Source of the DNA: Crossiella equi
GTDB lineage: Bacteria > Actinomycetota > Actinomycetes > Mycobacteriales > Pseudonocardiaceae
NCBI RefSeq assembly: GCF_017876755.1
Contig: NZ_JAGIOO010000001.1
Span: forward strand, 2,232,001-2,296,000
Direction of reading: 5' to 3'
Length of the DNA: 64,000 bases
Position numbers and translations under genes: made by a program. Under the pieces are notes generated by a model. The model ran no database searches. It saw nothing but the letters and a program-made list of their open reading frames with translations, and was not told where the DNA came from. Below, piece after piece: positions 1 through 9,589 of the stretch. How positions within the stretch are numbered: the first letter of the stretch is position 1; every line of letters begins with the position of its first letter.

Positions 1-1
1 C

Positions 2-1548
2 ACGGTCGCCTCGATCCACCGTCTCGTCCTGCGCCTGGCAACCGACGCACAGGCAGTCGGCAGCACGCCGCTGGATCCCGCTGATGGGGAACCGGTGGCC
101 CTGTACGGTGAGGCGATCAGCGCGGTCCTCCACCGTGTCCCCGGCTTCCTCGCCCACGGCCCCGATTCCGGCAGCAGTGAGGCGATCGCACACATCGCAC
201 TCGACTGCGGCCCCGACACTCTGGTGGGTGTCTGGGCCGAGACCGAGTTCACCCGACGCGGCGACGAGGAGGACTACGAAGACGAGGACGAGGCCGGGAT
301 CGAGGACGCCGTCACCGAACAGACAGCCAGTATCCGGGAGGACGAGGACGCCAAGTTCCGCGGCCGCCGCACCCTGGCTCGCCTCGGTATCGACTCCCAG
401 TACATGACCCCGCGCAAGCCACGCAAACCCCGCAAGGGGCAGAAGGCCCGCGACTACCCCGTGATCCACTCGCTGCTGGACCTGCACCGGAGCCTGGGCA
501 TCATCGACCGGCGCATCACCAACGTCATCGTCGACCGGCTCGGCCCCCACGCCCCCACCGACCTGGCCCACTGCGCCGTCCACATCCGGCGCCAGAGCAA
601 GCGAGGCAAAGACCGCACCGCCAAGATCTGCATCACCGCCACCGTGCTCAAACCACCCGCCCACCCCGGTCAGGCATGGACGCTGCACGGCTGGAGCTAC
701 ACCGATCCGACCTGGCGTCCCTATCACCAAGCCCAGGCCGCCTTCCACGCCAAGGACTACCCGACCGGCAAGATGACCGAACTCCAGGACGACAACGCCG
801 GGTACAAGAAGGTCACCACCCGTATCGATGACGCCTTGGCCGCACTCGTCCGCTACCTCGACGGCATGCCCTACACCCTCACCGTCGACGCCTTCGGCTC
901 CCGTCGACTGTGGAGCGGGCTCAACAACAACAAGCAAGGTGAACCCGAGCGCCCCGGCACCACTTGGCTGCCCGGTTCGACCATCCACGCCTACGACCGT
1001 CCCCGCGCCACCATCCGCGCCAACAACAACGCCGATGAGATGTTCCGTGCGTTGGGCGTCACCCTCCTTGAGGAGGACGACACGAAGGCACGAGACGGCA
1101 ACAAGACGACCAACAGTCTGTACCGCATCGAATCCGACTTCGGGCCGGACTCCTTCGCCCTGATCACCGTTCCCCACCAGTACGACGGGCAAGGAGCGGG
1201 CAGGCTGGGCAGCGACAAGACGCGGTGGTCGGCTGATCACGGGTCCGACGTCGAGGGCGAACTGCGGCGCAACGAGATGAAGGACAACTGGTACTCCATG
1301 ACGACGCTGGGCATATTCCCGTGGCCGTCAAAGATGGGATCGCTCCCGCCACGCTCGCGGTCATGACCGCTAGGCTTTGCCACCAAGCCCTGGCCTGGGC
1401 CGGGTGCACCACCTACCCCGCTCACCTGCACGCGGCCGCGAAGATGGACCTCGATCACCCTCAGTATCGCCGTACCGCGCTGCCCGCCGACTCCGCTGTT
1501 CCCGGCTCGCCCAACGACGACTCGCTCGGCTCCGACGAGCTGCCGTGA
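2..1548 (+). pseudogene. pPIWI-RE module RNase H-like protein, 5'-truncated by the window and frameshifted
   Basis: The reading frame is already open at the window edge and runs to a stop at 1366. The next frame (1321-1548) carries the natural C-terminus. Features typical of pPIWI-RE Argonaute-like proteins are visible: the AVHIRRQSKRG segment, the LTVDAFGSRRLW strand with a putative catalytic Asp near 880, the WYSMTTLGIFP strand, and the late LAVMTARLCHQALAW and MDLDHPQYRR segments. The last two occur only after the switch of frame. A one-base loss in the CCC run at 1318-1320 would explain it. pPIWI-RE proteins are thought to work with a helicase and a REase partner encoded nearby; those would lie upstream, outside the window. 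Whether this is true inactivation, a sequencing error or recoding cannot be told from the sequence. The family call is from recognised motifs, not a search. Confidence 0.72.
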
Positions 1549-1552
1549 GTGC

Positions 1553-1587
1553 CATGTGGGTGACAGGATGCTCCTGTCACCCACATG
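1553..1587. terminator. Perfect 16-bp inverted repeat after the pPIWI-RE gene
   Basis: CATGTGGGTGACAGGA at 1553-1568 is followed by a 3-nt loop and its exact reverse complement at 1572-1587, five bases after the stop codon. There is no T tract. Hairpins of this kind without a U tail are common as actinobacterial terminators, and this is the most likely role. A protein-binding palindrome is the alternative. Confidence 0.7.
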
Positions 1588-1942
1588 AACGCAGCGACTG
1601 GCCCTGACAGTTACCGGTCCGTCCCATGTGGATGCCGGATAGCGGCACTGGGCCTCAGCCGAAAGATGCCCGTTGTCAGCACCTGCCAGGCCGCCACACG
1701 GTGAGCGGTAGAAGCAGCATCCGACCTGCCATGAGATCCGGCAGGCGCCGCACGTGGCCAGTCCGGAGACAGCTCAGTAGTGGCACGTCAGCTATGCCAC
1801 ACCGATTGGTTCCTCGATGGTCACCATCCCCGCTTACGATGGCCGCTGGAGTCACCACTGCTGATGATCGGGAGACAGGGGCCTGCCCCAAGCCAAGGTC
1901 GCTGCGGGCGACTTGACCACAGCCAGCGCCAGGTAACCCCGG
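1588..1942. other. Intergenic region with no recognisable gene
   Basis: Short open frames exist on both strands here, but none has a recognisable protein, a good ribosome-binding site or a convincing start. The two neighbouring genes converge on this stretch. Confidence 0.5.
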
Positions 1943-2260
1943 TCATGATCGAAGCTGGCTGAGGTATGGCGGCAGTTCCGCCAGTGCCTCAGCCCTGCTG
2001 CGGTCGCTCTCATCCAGGTCCGGCCGCCGCAACAACTCGTCCCGATATGCTGTGGCAGCCAAGCTGAGCGCGGTGGCCAACCGGTCCCGGCGGCCGGACT
2101 CCACCAACTCGAAGTCCAGGCCGTTGAGGGCGGCGGCCTGCTCCAGCAGGTAGCGGTCGCTCTCGTCGGCTACCAGCGCGCTGGCCCGCTCGCAGAGCTC
2201 GCGCAGGGTCTGGTTGCGGAACTTCTGCGGTTCCTGCCCGGGAACCACGATCACTGCCAT
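1943..2260 (-). CDS. Candidate immunity protein of the disrupted polymorphic toxin
   Basis: This encodes a small, soluble 105-residue protein, largely helical by composition, with no signal peptide or membrane segment and no family I recognise. Its ATG follows the stop of the toxin C-terminal fragment by a single base, the classic toxin-immunity arrangement. The protein is acidic and leucine-rich, with clusters such as LRELCERASALVADESDR. The role as immunity protein is inferred only from position next to a toxin-type C-terminal module. The gene has no frameshift or stop although the toxin itself is broken, so it may now be an orphan immunity gene protecting against toxin from siblings. Confidence 0.55.
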   Translation of the reverse strand: MAVIVVPGQEPQKFRNQTLRELCERASALVADESDRYLLEQAAALNGLDFELVESGRRDRLATALSLAATAYRDELLRRPDLDESDRSRAEALAELPPYLSQLRS

Positions 2261-2261
2261 G

Positions 2262-2587
2262 TCAGAACCTTATCCGCAAGATCTTCGCCAGCTCCTGTGG
2301 TGTGAGGGTGTCGAGGTATCGCCTCACCGAGGCGATGTGCGCCGCGGCATAGCCGTTCATATCGATGACGATGAAGTCCACGGACTTGAGCAGGTGCTTC
2401 CGAATGGAGTTGTGGAACACCTGCTCGTTCCAGTGTGGCACTCCATCAGGATCGCCCATCTGATCATAGGTTCGACCCGCCTTGTCGGTGTACTCGCCGT
2501 CCCTTTCGGCTCTGCTGGGCCGCAGCCCACGATCGGCGAAGCGCGGGTCAGCCTTCATCCGATCCAGCGTGGCCTGCTCCGAGGGCT
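2262..2587 (-). pseudogene. C-terminal toxin module of a polymorphic toxin, cut off by an IS3 element
   Basis: The frame is open from the IS boundary to the stop at 2262. It contains QPSEQATLDRMKADPRF, then HWNEQVFHNSIRKHLLKS, DFIVIDMNGYAAAH and LAKILRIRF. This pattern, an HL-K helix followed by a hydrophobic VIDM strand and a short terminal strand, resembles the end of CdiA/Rhs-type nuclease toxin domains. I cannot name the exact family. Deleting bases 2588-3856 joins this frame with the alanine-rich ORF upstream without any shift (codons GCG, C+AG, CCC), so the two pieces were one gene. The first in-frame ATG (2558) has no plausible ribosome-binding site. The fragment is probably silent. 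Confidence 0.65.
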
Positions 2588-2628
2588 GGGTCTGCCCAGA
2601 CTTCGGTTGACACCGAGGGCTGACTGTT

Positions 2629-3507
2629 TCAGGCCGCAGCTGCGGTCATGTAGATAATCTCAAACTCGACCGGGGTGAGCGTGCCCAACCCCCGTTGACG
2701 GCGTTTGCGGTGGTACTTCGTCTCGATCCAGGACACGATCGCGAGCCGGAGCTCCTCGCGGGTGTGCCACCGTCGGGTGTCGAGAACGTTCTTTTGCAGC
2801 AACGAGAAGAACGATTCCATCGCGGCGTTGTCACCACAGGCGCCAACCCGGCCCATCGACCCGGTCAGCCCGTTAACACGCAATAGGCGCTGGTAGGCGT
2901 CGGATCGGAATTGGGCTCCGCGGTCGGAGTGGACGACGGTGCCGCGCGGGTCTCGCAGCGCGATCGCGTTACGCAACGCAGCGACTGCGAGCGAAGCCCG
3001 CATGTGCGAGGCGATCGAGTACCCGACGATCTTGTTGGAGTAGCAGTCCTTGACCGCACACAGGTAGAACTTGCCCTCGCCGGTGGGATGCTCGGTGATG
3101 TCGGTCAGCCACGTCACCTTCGGTGCCGTCACGGTGAAGTTCCGGCGAACCAGGTCGTCATGCACCGGCGGACCCGCCTTCGCGTTACGGCCCTTCTTCC
3201 TGGCGTGCAGCGAGAAGATCTGCTGCATCGAGCAGATCCGCCACACCCGGTTCTCCGAGGCGCTGAAGCCCTGCCGGGCGAGTTCGTCGGCGATGAACCG
3301 GTACCCATCGCCTGGGGCATCGGCGTGGATCTCGAGCGCGGCGTTGATCAGATGCGCGTCATCCCAGTCCCGCTGGCAGAACGGGGCCGAACACCACTGG
3401 TAGTAGGCCTGCCGGGAGATCCCCAGCACCCGGCACGTCACCGCGACCGGCACCCTGATCGGGGCGCCGGCCGCGGCCAGTTCACGGACGAGCGGGAACG
3501 CTATTTT
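2629..3507 (-). CDS. IS3-family transposase OrfB (rve DDE integrase core), made by -1 frameshifting from orfA
   Basis: Reading from the A run, the frame goes K-I-A-FPLVRELAAAGAPIRVPVAVTCRVLG and on into the HTH_21 and rve domains. This N-terminus is normal for IS3 OrfB, so the internal GTG at 3453 is probably not the real start. Catalytic residues are visible as TWLTDITEH (D), VVHSDRGAQF (D) and NAAMESFF (E). The C-terminal KRRQRGLGTLTPVEFE signature is present. The protein cuts and joins the element ends. No internal stop or lost catalytic residue is seen, so the element may still be mobile. Confidence 0.9.
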   Translation of the reverse strand, partial: KIAFPLVRELAAAGAPIRVPVAVTCRVLGISRQAYYQWCSAPFCQRDWDDAHLINAALEIHADAPGDGYRFIADELARQGFSASENRVWRICSMQQIFSLHARKKGRNAKAGPPVHDDLVRRNFTVTAPKVTWLTDITEHPTGEGKFYLCAVKDCYSNKIVGYSIASHMRASLAVAALRNAIALRDPRGTVVHSDRGAQFRSDAYQRLLRVNGLTGSMGRVGACGDNAAMESFFSLLQKNVLDTRRWHTREELRLAIVSWIETKYHRKRRQRGLGTLTPVEFEIIYMTAAAA

Positions 3508-3827
3508 CCCGGCAGATTGCCTTGGGCCAGGTAAGCAGCAGCCTTGCGCAGGACCTCATTCTCCTGCTCCAGCAGCCGGTTGCGCTTACGCAACTCGCGC
3601 AGCTCGGCGGACTCCTGGCGGGTCACGCCGGGCCGGGCGCCGTCCTCGACATCGGCGGCGCGCAGCCAGTTGGCCAGGCACGACTCGGAGATCCCGAAAT
3701 CCCTCGCGACGTGCTTCAGCGGTGCCTTGCCGCGACGGGCGACGGCGACGACGTCGTCACGGAACTCGCGGGGGGTAGGGCTTGGGCACGATGACATCCT
3801 TCCAGGCGAGGCCGAAGCCTCACACAT
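3501..3827 (-). CDS. IS3-family transposase OrfA
   Basis: A 108-residue HTH_Tnp_1-type protein. The helix-turn-helix lies around residues 20-62 (FRDDVVAVARRGKAPLKHVA, then FGISESCLANWL). A leucine zipper follows (LRELRKRNRLLEQENEVLRK), as in IS3 OrfA proteins, where it mediates OrfA/OrfAB oligomers. It ends in CCG GGA AAA TAG. The A run at 3504-3507 is a simple slippage site that feeds ribosomes by -1 into orfB to make the OrfAB transposase. OrfA alone usually represses transposition. The gene looks intact. Confidence 0.9.
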   Translation of the reverse strand: MCEASASPGRMSSCPSPTPREFRDDVVAVARRGKAPLKHVARDFGISESCLANWLRAADVEDGARPGVTRQESAELRELRKRNRLLEQENEVLRKAAAYLAQGNLPGK

Positions 3828-3856
3828 CAGGTGTCAACCAAACCCTGGGCAGACCC

Positions 3857-6800
3857 GCGCGAGCACTCGTGTCGGCGCCGGGTTCTCGGCGAGTTTCTTG
3901 ATCTCCTCGGATGTCTTGTTGAGGCCTTCCATGGCAGCGATGAGGCCGGCCCTCGCTGCCTCAAGTCCCGCGCCGACACCGATGGCGCAGCCGAGAAGTC
4001 CGACGAAGGCACCGACTCCGGCGCCCGAAACCGTTCCGACGCCTGGTACTACGAGAGTTCCACCACTGGCGCCGGCTGCGGCGCCCGCACTGATGATGGT
4101 TGTGCAGGCTGCTGCCGCTGTGATCGCAAGCCCAGCGCCAGCTATGGCGATTCCGGCGCCAGCGGCCGCCTTGCCCAGGTTCGCGAGCGCGGCGAGGATC
4201 TCGTCGCCGTGCTGCTTGACCCACTCCAGGCCTTCCCTGCCCGCCATTTCCAGGAAGTTCAGGAGGCGTTCGGCTTCCTCGCGGACCTTCACCAGCGCTG
4301 AGTCGTCATCCTCGCCCGCGCGTGCGGCATCCCTGGCCTTCAGCAGCGACTCACGCAGCCTCGACATGGCCTCGCGGGCTGCGGCGTCCTCGTCCTCGTT
4401 CTTCTTCAGCCGTTCGGTCCGGCTGGCGATCTCCTGGGTTTCTATGGCGAGTTCATCCGCCTTGCGAACGTGCTCTTCCGCCTTGATCGCGTGGTTCTCG
4501 GCCCTCGTAGCGGCTTGGTCGGCCTCGGCGGCGTGGCTGGCTGCCCGCTGGGCCGCGGCCTGTGCGGCCTGTGCGTCCCGGGCGGCCTGTGCGGCAGCGG
4601 CGGCCGCGACCTGGGCGTCGTGTGCGGCGCGTTGGGCCGCCTGCGCGGCTTGGGCGGCCCGGGTAGCGGCGTTGGCGGCGGCGCGGGCCGCGGTGGCGTC
4701 CTTGGTGGCCTGGTCGGCGGCGCGGCCGGCGAGGGCGGCGTCCGCGGCGGCCTGGTTGGCCGCGGCGCGGGCTGCCTTGGCGTCGGCCTGGGCCTGGGCG
4801 TCGACCGCGTTGGCCTGGGTGCCTGCCTCGCGGGCGGCGGCGCCGTCGGTGGCGGCCTCCGCGGCGGAGCGGGCGGCTTCGGCGGCGGACTGAGCCGCCC
4901 TGGACATGGACTTCGCCGCTTCCGCCGCAGCCTGGAAGGCCGGTTGGACGTCGAGGTGGGCGGCGGCGGCCGCGTCGAGTGCGCGCTTGGCCTGGGTGAC
5001 CGCGTCGGCGGCCCGGTCCCTGGCGGCCTTGACGTGGGTGTCGCCGAGTTCCTGTGCCCGCTGGGCGATGATGACGGCGAAGTCGGCGTCGATGTCCTGC
5101 TGGGTGAACGGGCCCGCCTTGCTGATCGCGGTGTTGCGCCAGTCGGCGATACCGGCCGCGGACTGCACTGCGGCACCGGCCGCGCGGACGGCGATGCCCG
5201 CCTGGACTCCGGTGGTGGCCGCTTCCGTCGCCGAGGCCTCGGCTTCGGCCCTGGTGCGGTGTGCGGCGGAGAGGGCCTGCCCGGCCTCCACCCCCGCCTG
5301 CTGGGCGAGGTGGGCGGCGGTGGCGGCGTGGTCCGCCGCGCGGGCCTCCTCGGCGGTGGCCTTTTCGGCGGCGGCGTTGGCACGCAAGGCCTGGGCGTGC
5401 GTTTCGGCGGCCTCAGACTCGGCGGTGTCGGCGGCCTTGTCCGCCTCGACGGCGGCCGCTTCCGCACGCGAGGCGGCAGCATGGGCGTTCTCCGCAGCCT
5501 CTTCAGCCTGGCGCGCAGCGGCGCGGGCCTGTGCCGCCGCGGCGACCGCCCGATCCGCGGCCGCTCTGGCGCGGGCGGCCGCACCGTTGGCCGCGATTGC
5601 CGCGCTGCGTGCCTTGGCCGCCGCGCCGGTGGCCTGGTTGGCCGCCTGACGTGCGTTGCCTGCCTCGGTCGCGGCCCGGGTCGCCTCGGCCCTCGCCTGG
5701 GTCGCGGCTTCACGGGTCTTCCCAGCGATCGCGCTGCCCTGGTTCGCCGCCGCGGTGGCCTCCCAGGAACGTGCCGCGGCCTCGGCCACGTCCCGCTTCT
5801 GCTCGGCGACCAGGGCGGCGTCGCGGGCCGTACGAGCCCGGTCCTCCTCGGCCCCGGCGGCCCGCTCACCGTCGTCGGCGGTGCGTTCCAGTTCCCTGGC
5901 CCGGTCGCGGGCAGTCGCCGCGTTGCCTTCCTCGACTTGCGCGGCGGCTCGCTTCTGTTCGGCGATCCCGGCCTGGCGCTGCGCCTCGGTCCGGGCGGCG
6001 GCGGCCTTCTGCTGTTCCTGCTTGGCGGTGTCTCGGTTCCTGACCGCGGCTGCTCGCTGTTGTTCGGCGATGCCGCGCTGGCGGGTGGCCTCGGCACGTT
6101 CCCGCTCGGCGACCTGGCGCTGCTGGGCGGCGATGTCGCGCTGCTGCTCGGCGTCGCTCCGTTGCTGTTTGACCTTCTCCGCGTGCTCGCGCGCCTGCCG
6201 GAGCGCTTCCTCGGCCTGCGCCCGAGCCTGCTTGGCCCGGGCGGCCGCGTCCGCCGCGGCGGCGGCCTGTTCCCCGGCGGCCACCGCGATCGCCTCGGCG
6301 GCCTTAGCGTGCTCCTCGGCGTTGCGCCGCCACTGCCTGGCTTTCTCGGCGTGCGCGGCCGCCTTGGCCGCCGCGTCGGTGGCGGCGTCGTCGGCGATGA
6401 CCGCGGTCACCGCATGCTGGGCGGTCTCCGCCGCCTTCCTCGCAGCCGCTGCGGATGCGGCCATGCCCTCGATGACTTTGACCCACTGCGTGCCGCGGCA
6501 GGCCGGTCTCGACCAGGATGTTGGCCTGGGTGATGGCCTGTGCGGCGGCTCGGCGTGCCTGCTCGGCGGTGCTCGCGGCGTAGCCGGGCTGCCGCTCGAC
6601 CTCGCGCTTGAGGTCGTCGAAGCCGCCCCGGCGACTGGCCGCGGTGTTTTCGGCCAGCAGCGCTTCCGCGTTCCGGGAGGCGTTGGCGGCCGAGGTCATG
6701 GCATTGGCCGCGGCCTGGAGTGCCCGCACTCCTTCGGCGTGCGCGGCGATGAGGTGGGTGCGGGCCTCTGCGGCTCGCTTGGCGCGCTTGGCCAGATCGG

Positions 6801-6957
6801 TGAGGGCTTCGGCGGCCTTGCGCTCCTCCTCCTGTCTGCGCAGCTGGGCTTCCTTGGCCTCGGCGTCGCGTTTGGCCGCTTCCAGGTAGCCGGTGGCGAG
6901 GAACTCCGCGATCGCCGCGTCACCCGCGTCCAGTGCGGCCTTGGCCGCCTGGGACAC
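3857..6957 (-). pseudogene. Alanine-rich ALF-repeat/coiled-coil body of a polymorphic toxin, frameshifted and truncated
   Basis: Two frames make one protein. The first (6957 to about 6485) begins with an ALF-repeat-like segment, GDAAIAEFLATGYLEAAKRD, and runs to VETGLPRHA. The second continues as QWVKVIEGMAASAAAARKAA and then some 700 residues of very Ala/Glu/Arg-rich heptads, typical of the long stalks of actinobacterial polymorphic toxins. A short insertion or deletion near 6485 separates them. Near the end is a glycine/alanine-rich hydrophobic stretch (about 3930-4190) that could cross a membrane. No signal peptide or RBS is seen upstream of the GTG at 6957, and the preceding gene ends at 7021, so the secretion-bearing N-terminus appears lost. 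The IS3 element removes the toxin domain. Family assignment rests on composition and the ALF-like motif. Confidence 0.65.
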
Positions 6958-7020
6958 CTCGGAGCCAGCCGTCCCGACCCTCGCGGCATGAAATCCGGTG
7001 TCCGGTCTTCGGGGACAACC

Positions 7021-8694
7021 TCAACCCTTCACGGTCACCACTACCTCGTCCAGGGCGAGTCGAATGGCATCCCTGGCGTTGACTCCCTGGTCAAAGACGG
7101 TCGTGTACACCTGTGCGCCGAGTGTGTGGCGCACCAGGCGGTCAGTCTTGATGTGGGCGTCGTGGAACGGTCCTAGGCCGGCGAGCACGACGCCGATTGT
7201 CTGCCGCAGCCTGTGTGCGGCACCCAGCAGCCAGGCGGCGTGGTCATGGTGGCCGATAGCGGCAGTGGCCCAGGCCAGGGCCTCAATGCTCCACATCGGC
7301 CCCCAGCGGTCATCGATATCGTGCTGACGGCCCAGGGACTTGCGGAACAGGACGACCGCCCGGTGGGGCTTGCCATGACGCAGCTCGGTGAGGCCTGCAC
7401 ACCACAGTGCCCACGATTGGGCCCAGGCTGCCTGGTGGGCCTCGGCCTCGGCCAGGTACTCGCTGCTGGTGGCGAGTGCGGTGTCCCGGTCCCCCAGGAA
7501 GGCTGCGGCCATGGCCCAGAGCATCGTGGTCATGTGGGCGTCACCGACCGCCCCGAGGTGTCGGAACTGATTCCGCGCCTGCGCCAGCACCGTGATGGCC
7601 TGCGGATCTCTCCGGACGAGCATCGCATGGGCACCCTCGACGAACATGACGGCAGGCAGCGCGTCGCTGTCACCGAGATGCTGGGCCAGGTCGCGGCAGT
7701 CGGCCAGGAACGTGTCGGCGGCCTGCTGGTCGCCCTGACAGAGTGCGATCCACGCTCCGAGTGCTGTCGCACCGGCCCGGAGTGGGTGGGGCGGGTACGG
7801 ATCCAGGGCGAGCGTGCGCTCCAGCCAGTGGCGGCCCTCGCTGATGGTACTGCTGAAAATCCAGAATCGCGTCCGGGTGAGGTTCGCGGCGATCTCCACT
7901 CCGGCCTGGACCTGATCTGGCCGCGTGATGCAGAAGTCCAGCGCGACCCGCAGGTTCGGTAGCTCCTGCTGGAGCCGGGACAACCACTCAACCTCGCGTG
8001 GACTGCACCACTGCGCTGCTGCCTGGGCCGCCATACCCTGGTAGTAGTCGCGGTGGCGTCGGCGCAGGGCCGCGTCCTGGCCGAGGTCGCGAAGCCGTTG
8101 CTGCCCGTACTGGCGGATGGTCTCCAGTAGCCGGTATCGAGTCCGGTCGCCGCCGCTGCTGGCGGCCAGGATCGACTTGTGCACCAGTCCGGCGAGGAGG
8201 TCCATGACCTCCTCGCGAGCAATTCCCTCACCCGAGCAGACGGTCTCGGCGCCGGCGAGGTCAAACCCACCAGAAAACACCGACAGCCGCGCCCACAGCA
8301 GTTGCTCGTGTTCGGAGCACAGCTCGTAGCTCCAGTCGACCACGCCGCGCAGAGTCTGCTGGTAGCGTGGTGCGATCCGGGCACCGCCGCCGGTCAGCAA
8401 GCGGAACCGGTCATCAAGCCGATCGAGGATTTCCTCGAGTGACAGCGAGCTCAGCCGCACCGCCGCCAGCTCGATCGCCAGCGGAATGCCGTCCAAGCGC
8501 TGGCATAGCTGGATGGCGGCCCCCTGGTTGTGCTCGGTGATCTGGAAGTCCGTAGCCGAGGCTGCGGCGCGCTCGGCCAGCAGCGTCATCGCCTCATAGT
8601 GTGTCAGCGGCAGGTCGGTGCCCTCGCAGGCAGGCACGGTCAAGGGCGGTACCAGCAGAACGTGTTCACCCGACAGGCCCAGCCCCTGTCGGCT
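7021..8694 (-). pseudogene. C-terminal part of an NB-ARC/TPR transcriptional regulator, beheaded by IS elements
   Basis: About 555 residues survive. They start inside the NTPase at SRQGLGLSGEHVLLVPPL, followed by GIPLAIELAAVRLSSLS (the GLPL motif of STAND ATPases), a winged-helix region (RYRLLETIRQYGQQRL) and TPR-like helices to the stop at 7021. Proteins of this type (AfsR- or LuxR-like ATP-binding regulators) have a Walker A site and a DNA-binding domain, and both are missing here. The apparent ATG at 8715 is inside the IS5 end. If the two IS elements are removed, the frame continues upstream as RNLAAS, resembling the usual LATSR motif. The fragment itself has no frameshift. Confidence 0.8.
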
Positions 8695-8711
8695 AGAGCC
8701 TGTCCTGTAAG

Positions 8712-9241
8712 TCATCGGAGCCAGAGCGTGATGGCGGCGATGGTGAGTTCGGCCTGGTAGTAGGCGGCCCGCTTGGCATAGCGGGTGGCAAGGTCGCGGA
8801 ACTGTTTGAGCCGGTTGAAGCAGCGTTCGACCACGTTGCGCTGCTTGTAGAGCTCGACGTCGAAGGCTGGTGGCCGCCCGCCGCGTGCACCCTTGGCCGC
8901 GCGCTGAGCGATCTGGTCGGTGCGTTCCGGGCTGACGAAAGTGATCCCTCGCCGTCGCAACGCCTTCCTGGTCGAGGGGTGCGAGTAGGCCTTGTCCGCG
9001 ATCACGGCATCCGGTCGTGATCGCGGACGGCCCGGCCCGTCGCGCCGGATGCGGATACCGTCGAGCAGGGGCAGGAGCTGTGGGTTGTCCCCGGCCTGCC
9101 CGGCGGTGAGCAGCACCCGCATCGGCAGACCACGCCCGTCCACCGCGAGGTGGATCTTGGTGCTCAGTCCTCCACGGGAGCGGCCGAGTCCTTCCCCCTC
9201 GACCGCGAGGGCTTCGACTTCGGGGCCGCAGCCCCCTTTTT
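8712..9241 (-). CDS. IS5-family transposase, second frame (DDE_Tnp_1)
   Basis: This frame continues after the slippage run with GGLSTKIHLAVDGRGLPM. The second Asp is in AVIADKAYSH and the Glu in RNVVERCFNRLKQFRDLATRY. It ends close to the left inverted repeat. The boundary at 9241 is set by the slippage run and not by an independent start codon. All three DDE residues are present across both frames, so the element may be active. Confidence 0.88.
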
Positions 9242-9589
9242 CCGGGCTCCGGCCGAGTGCTGATGGGCCCGCACCACGCTGGAGTCCACGCTGACCACCC
9301 ACTCCAGAGCGCCGACGGAGTCGTCCTTGACGATCACCTCGTCCAGGATCCGCGCCCAGGTGCCGTCCTTGGTCCACAACCGCAGCCGTTCATGCGCGGT
9401 CTTCCACGGCCCATACCGCTCAGGCAGGTCACGCCAGGGCGCGCCGGTACGCAGCTTCCACAGGATCGCGTTGATCACCTGCCGGTGATCACGCCACCGC
9501 CGCCCACCACTGGCCACTGGAGGCAGCAACGGCTCGATCACCGCCCACGCCCGATCCGTCAACTCACCGCGACCCACCACGACACACAA
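9164..9589 (-). CDS. IS5-family transposase, first frame
   Basis: This encodes the N-terminal DUF4096-like domain (GELTDRAWAVIEPLLP, WRDLPERYGPWKTAHERLRLW) and the first catalytic Asp in VVSVDSSVVRAHQH. The A run at 9237-9241 (minus strand AAAAAGGGGG) is the likely -1 slippage site into the second frame, as in other two-frame IS5 relatives. Without frameshifting the product lacks two catalytic residues. Confidence 0.88.
   Translation of the reverse strand: MCVVVGRGELTDRAWAVIEPLLPPVASGGRRWRDHRQVINAILWKLRTGAPWRDLPERYGPWKTAHERLRLWTKDGTWARILDEVIVKDDSVGALEWVVSVDSSVVRAHQHSAGARKKGAAAPKSKPSRSRGKDSAAPVED

Larger units (their letters stand above)
2588..3856 (-). mobile_element. IS3-family insertion sequence, 1269 bp
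   Basis: The ends are imperfect 27-bp inverted repeats at 2588-2614 and 3830-3856. They share GGGTCTGCCCAG and GGTTGACACC but differ at three of the five bases between. Inside are an orfA with an HTH and an orfB with a DDE integrase core, linked by a -1 frameshift site, as is standard for IS3. I see no clear target duplication, so the outer boundary could be a few bases different. The length is a multiple of three and removal restores the host reading frame. The element interrupts the polymorphic toxin gene. Confidence 0.8.

Noticed and set aside
4470-7176. Large plus-strand frames opposite the alanine-rich toxin
   Set aside because: High GC and codon bias open the antisense frames; the sequence is low-complexity and no motif supports them.
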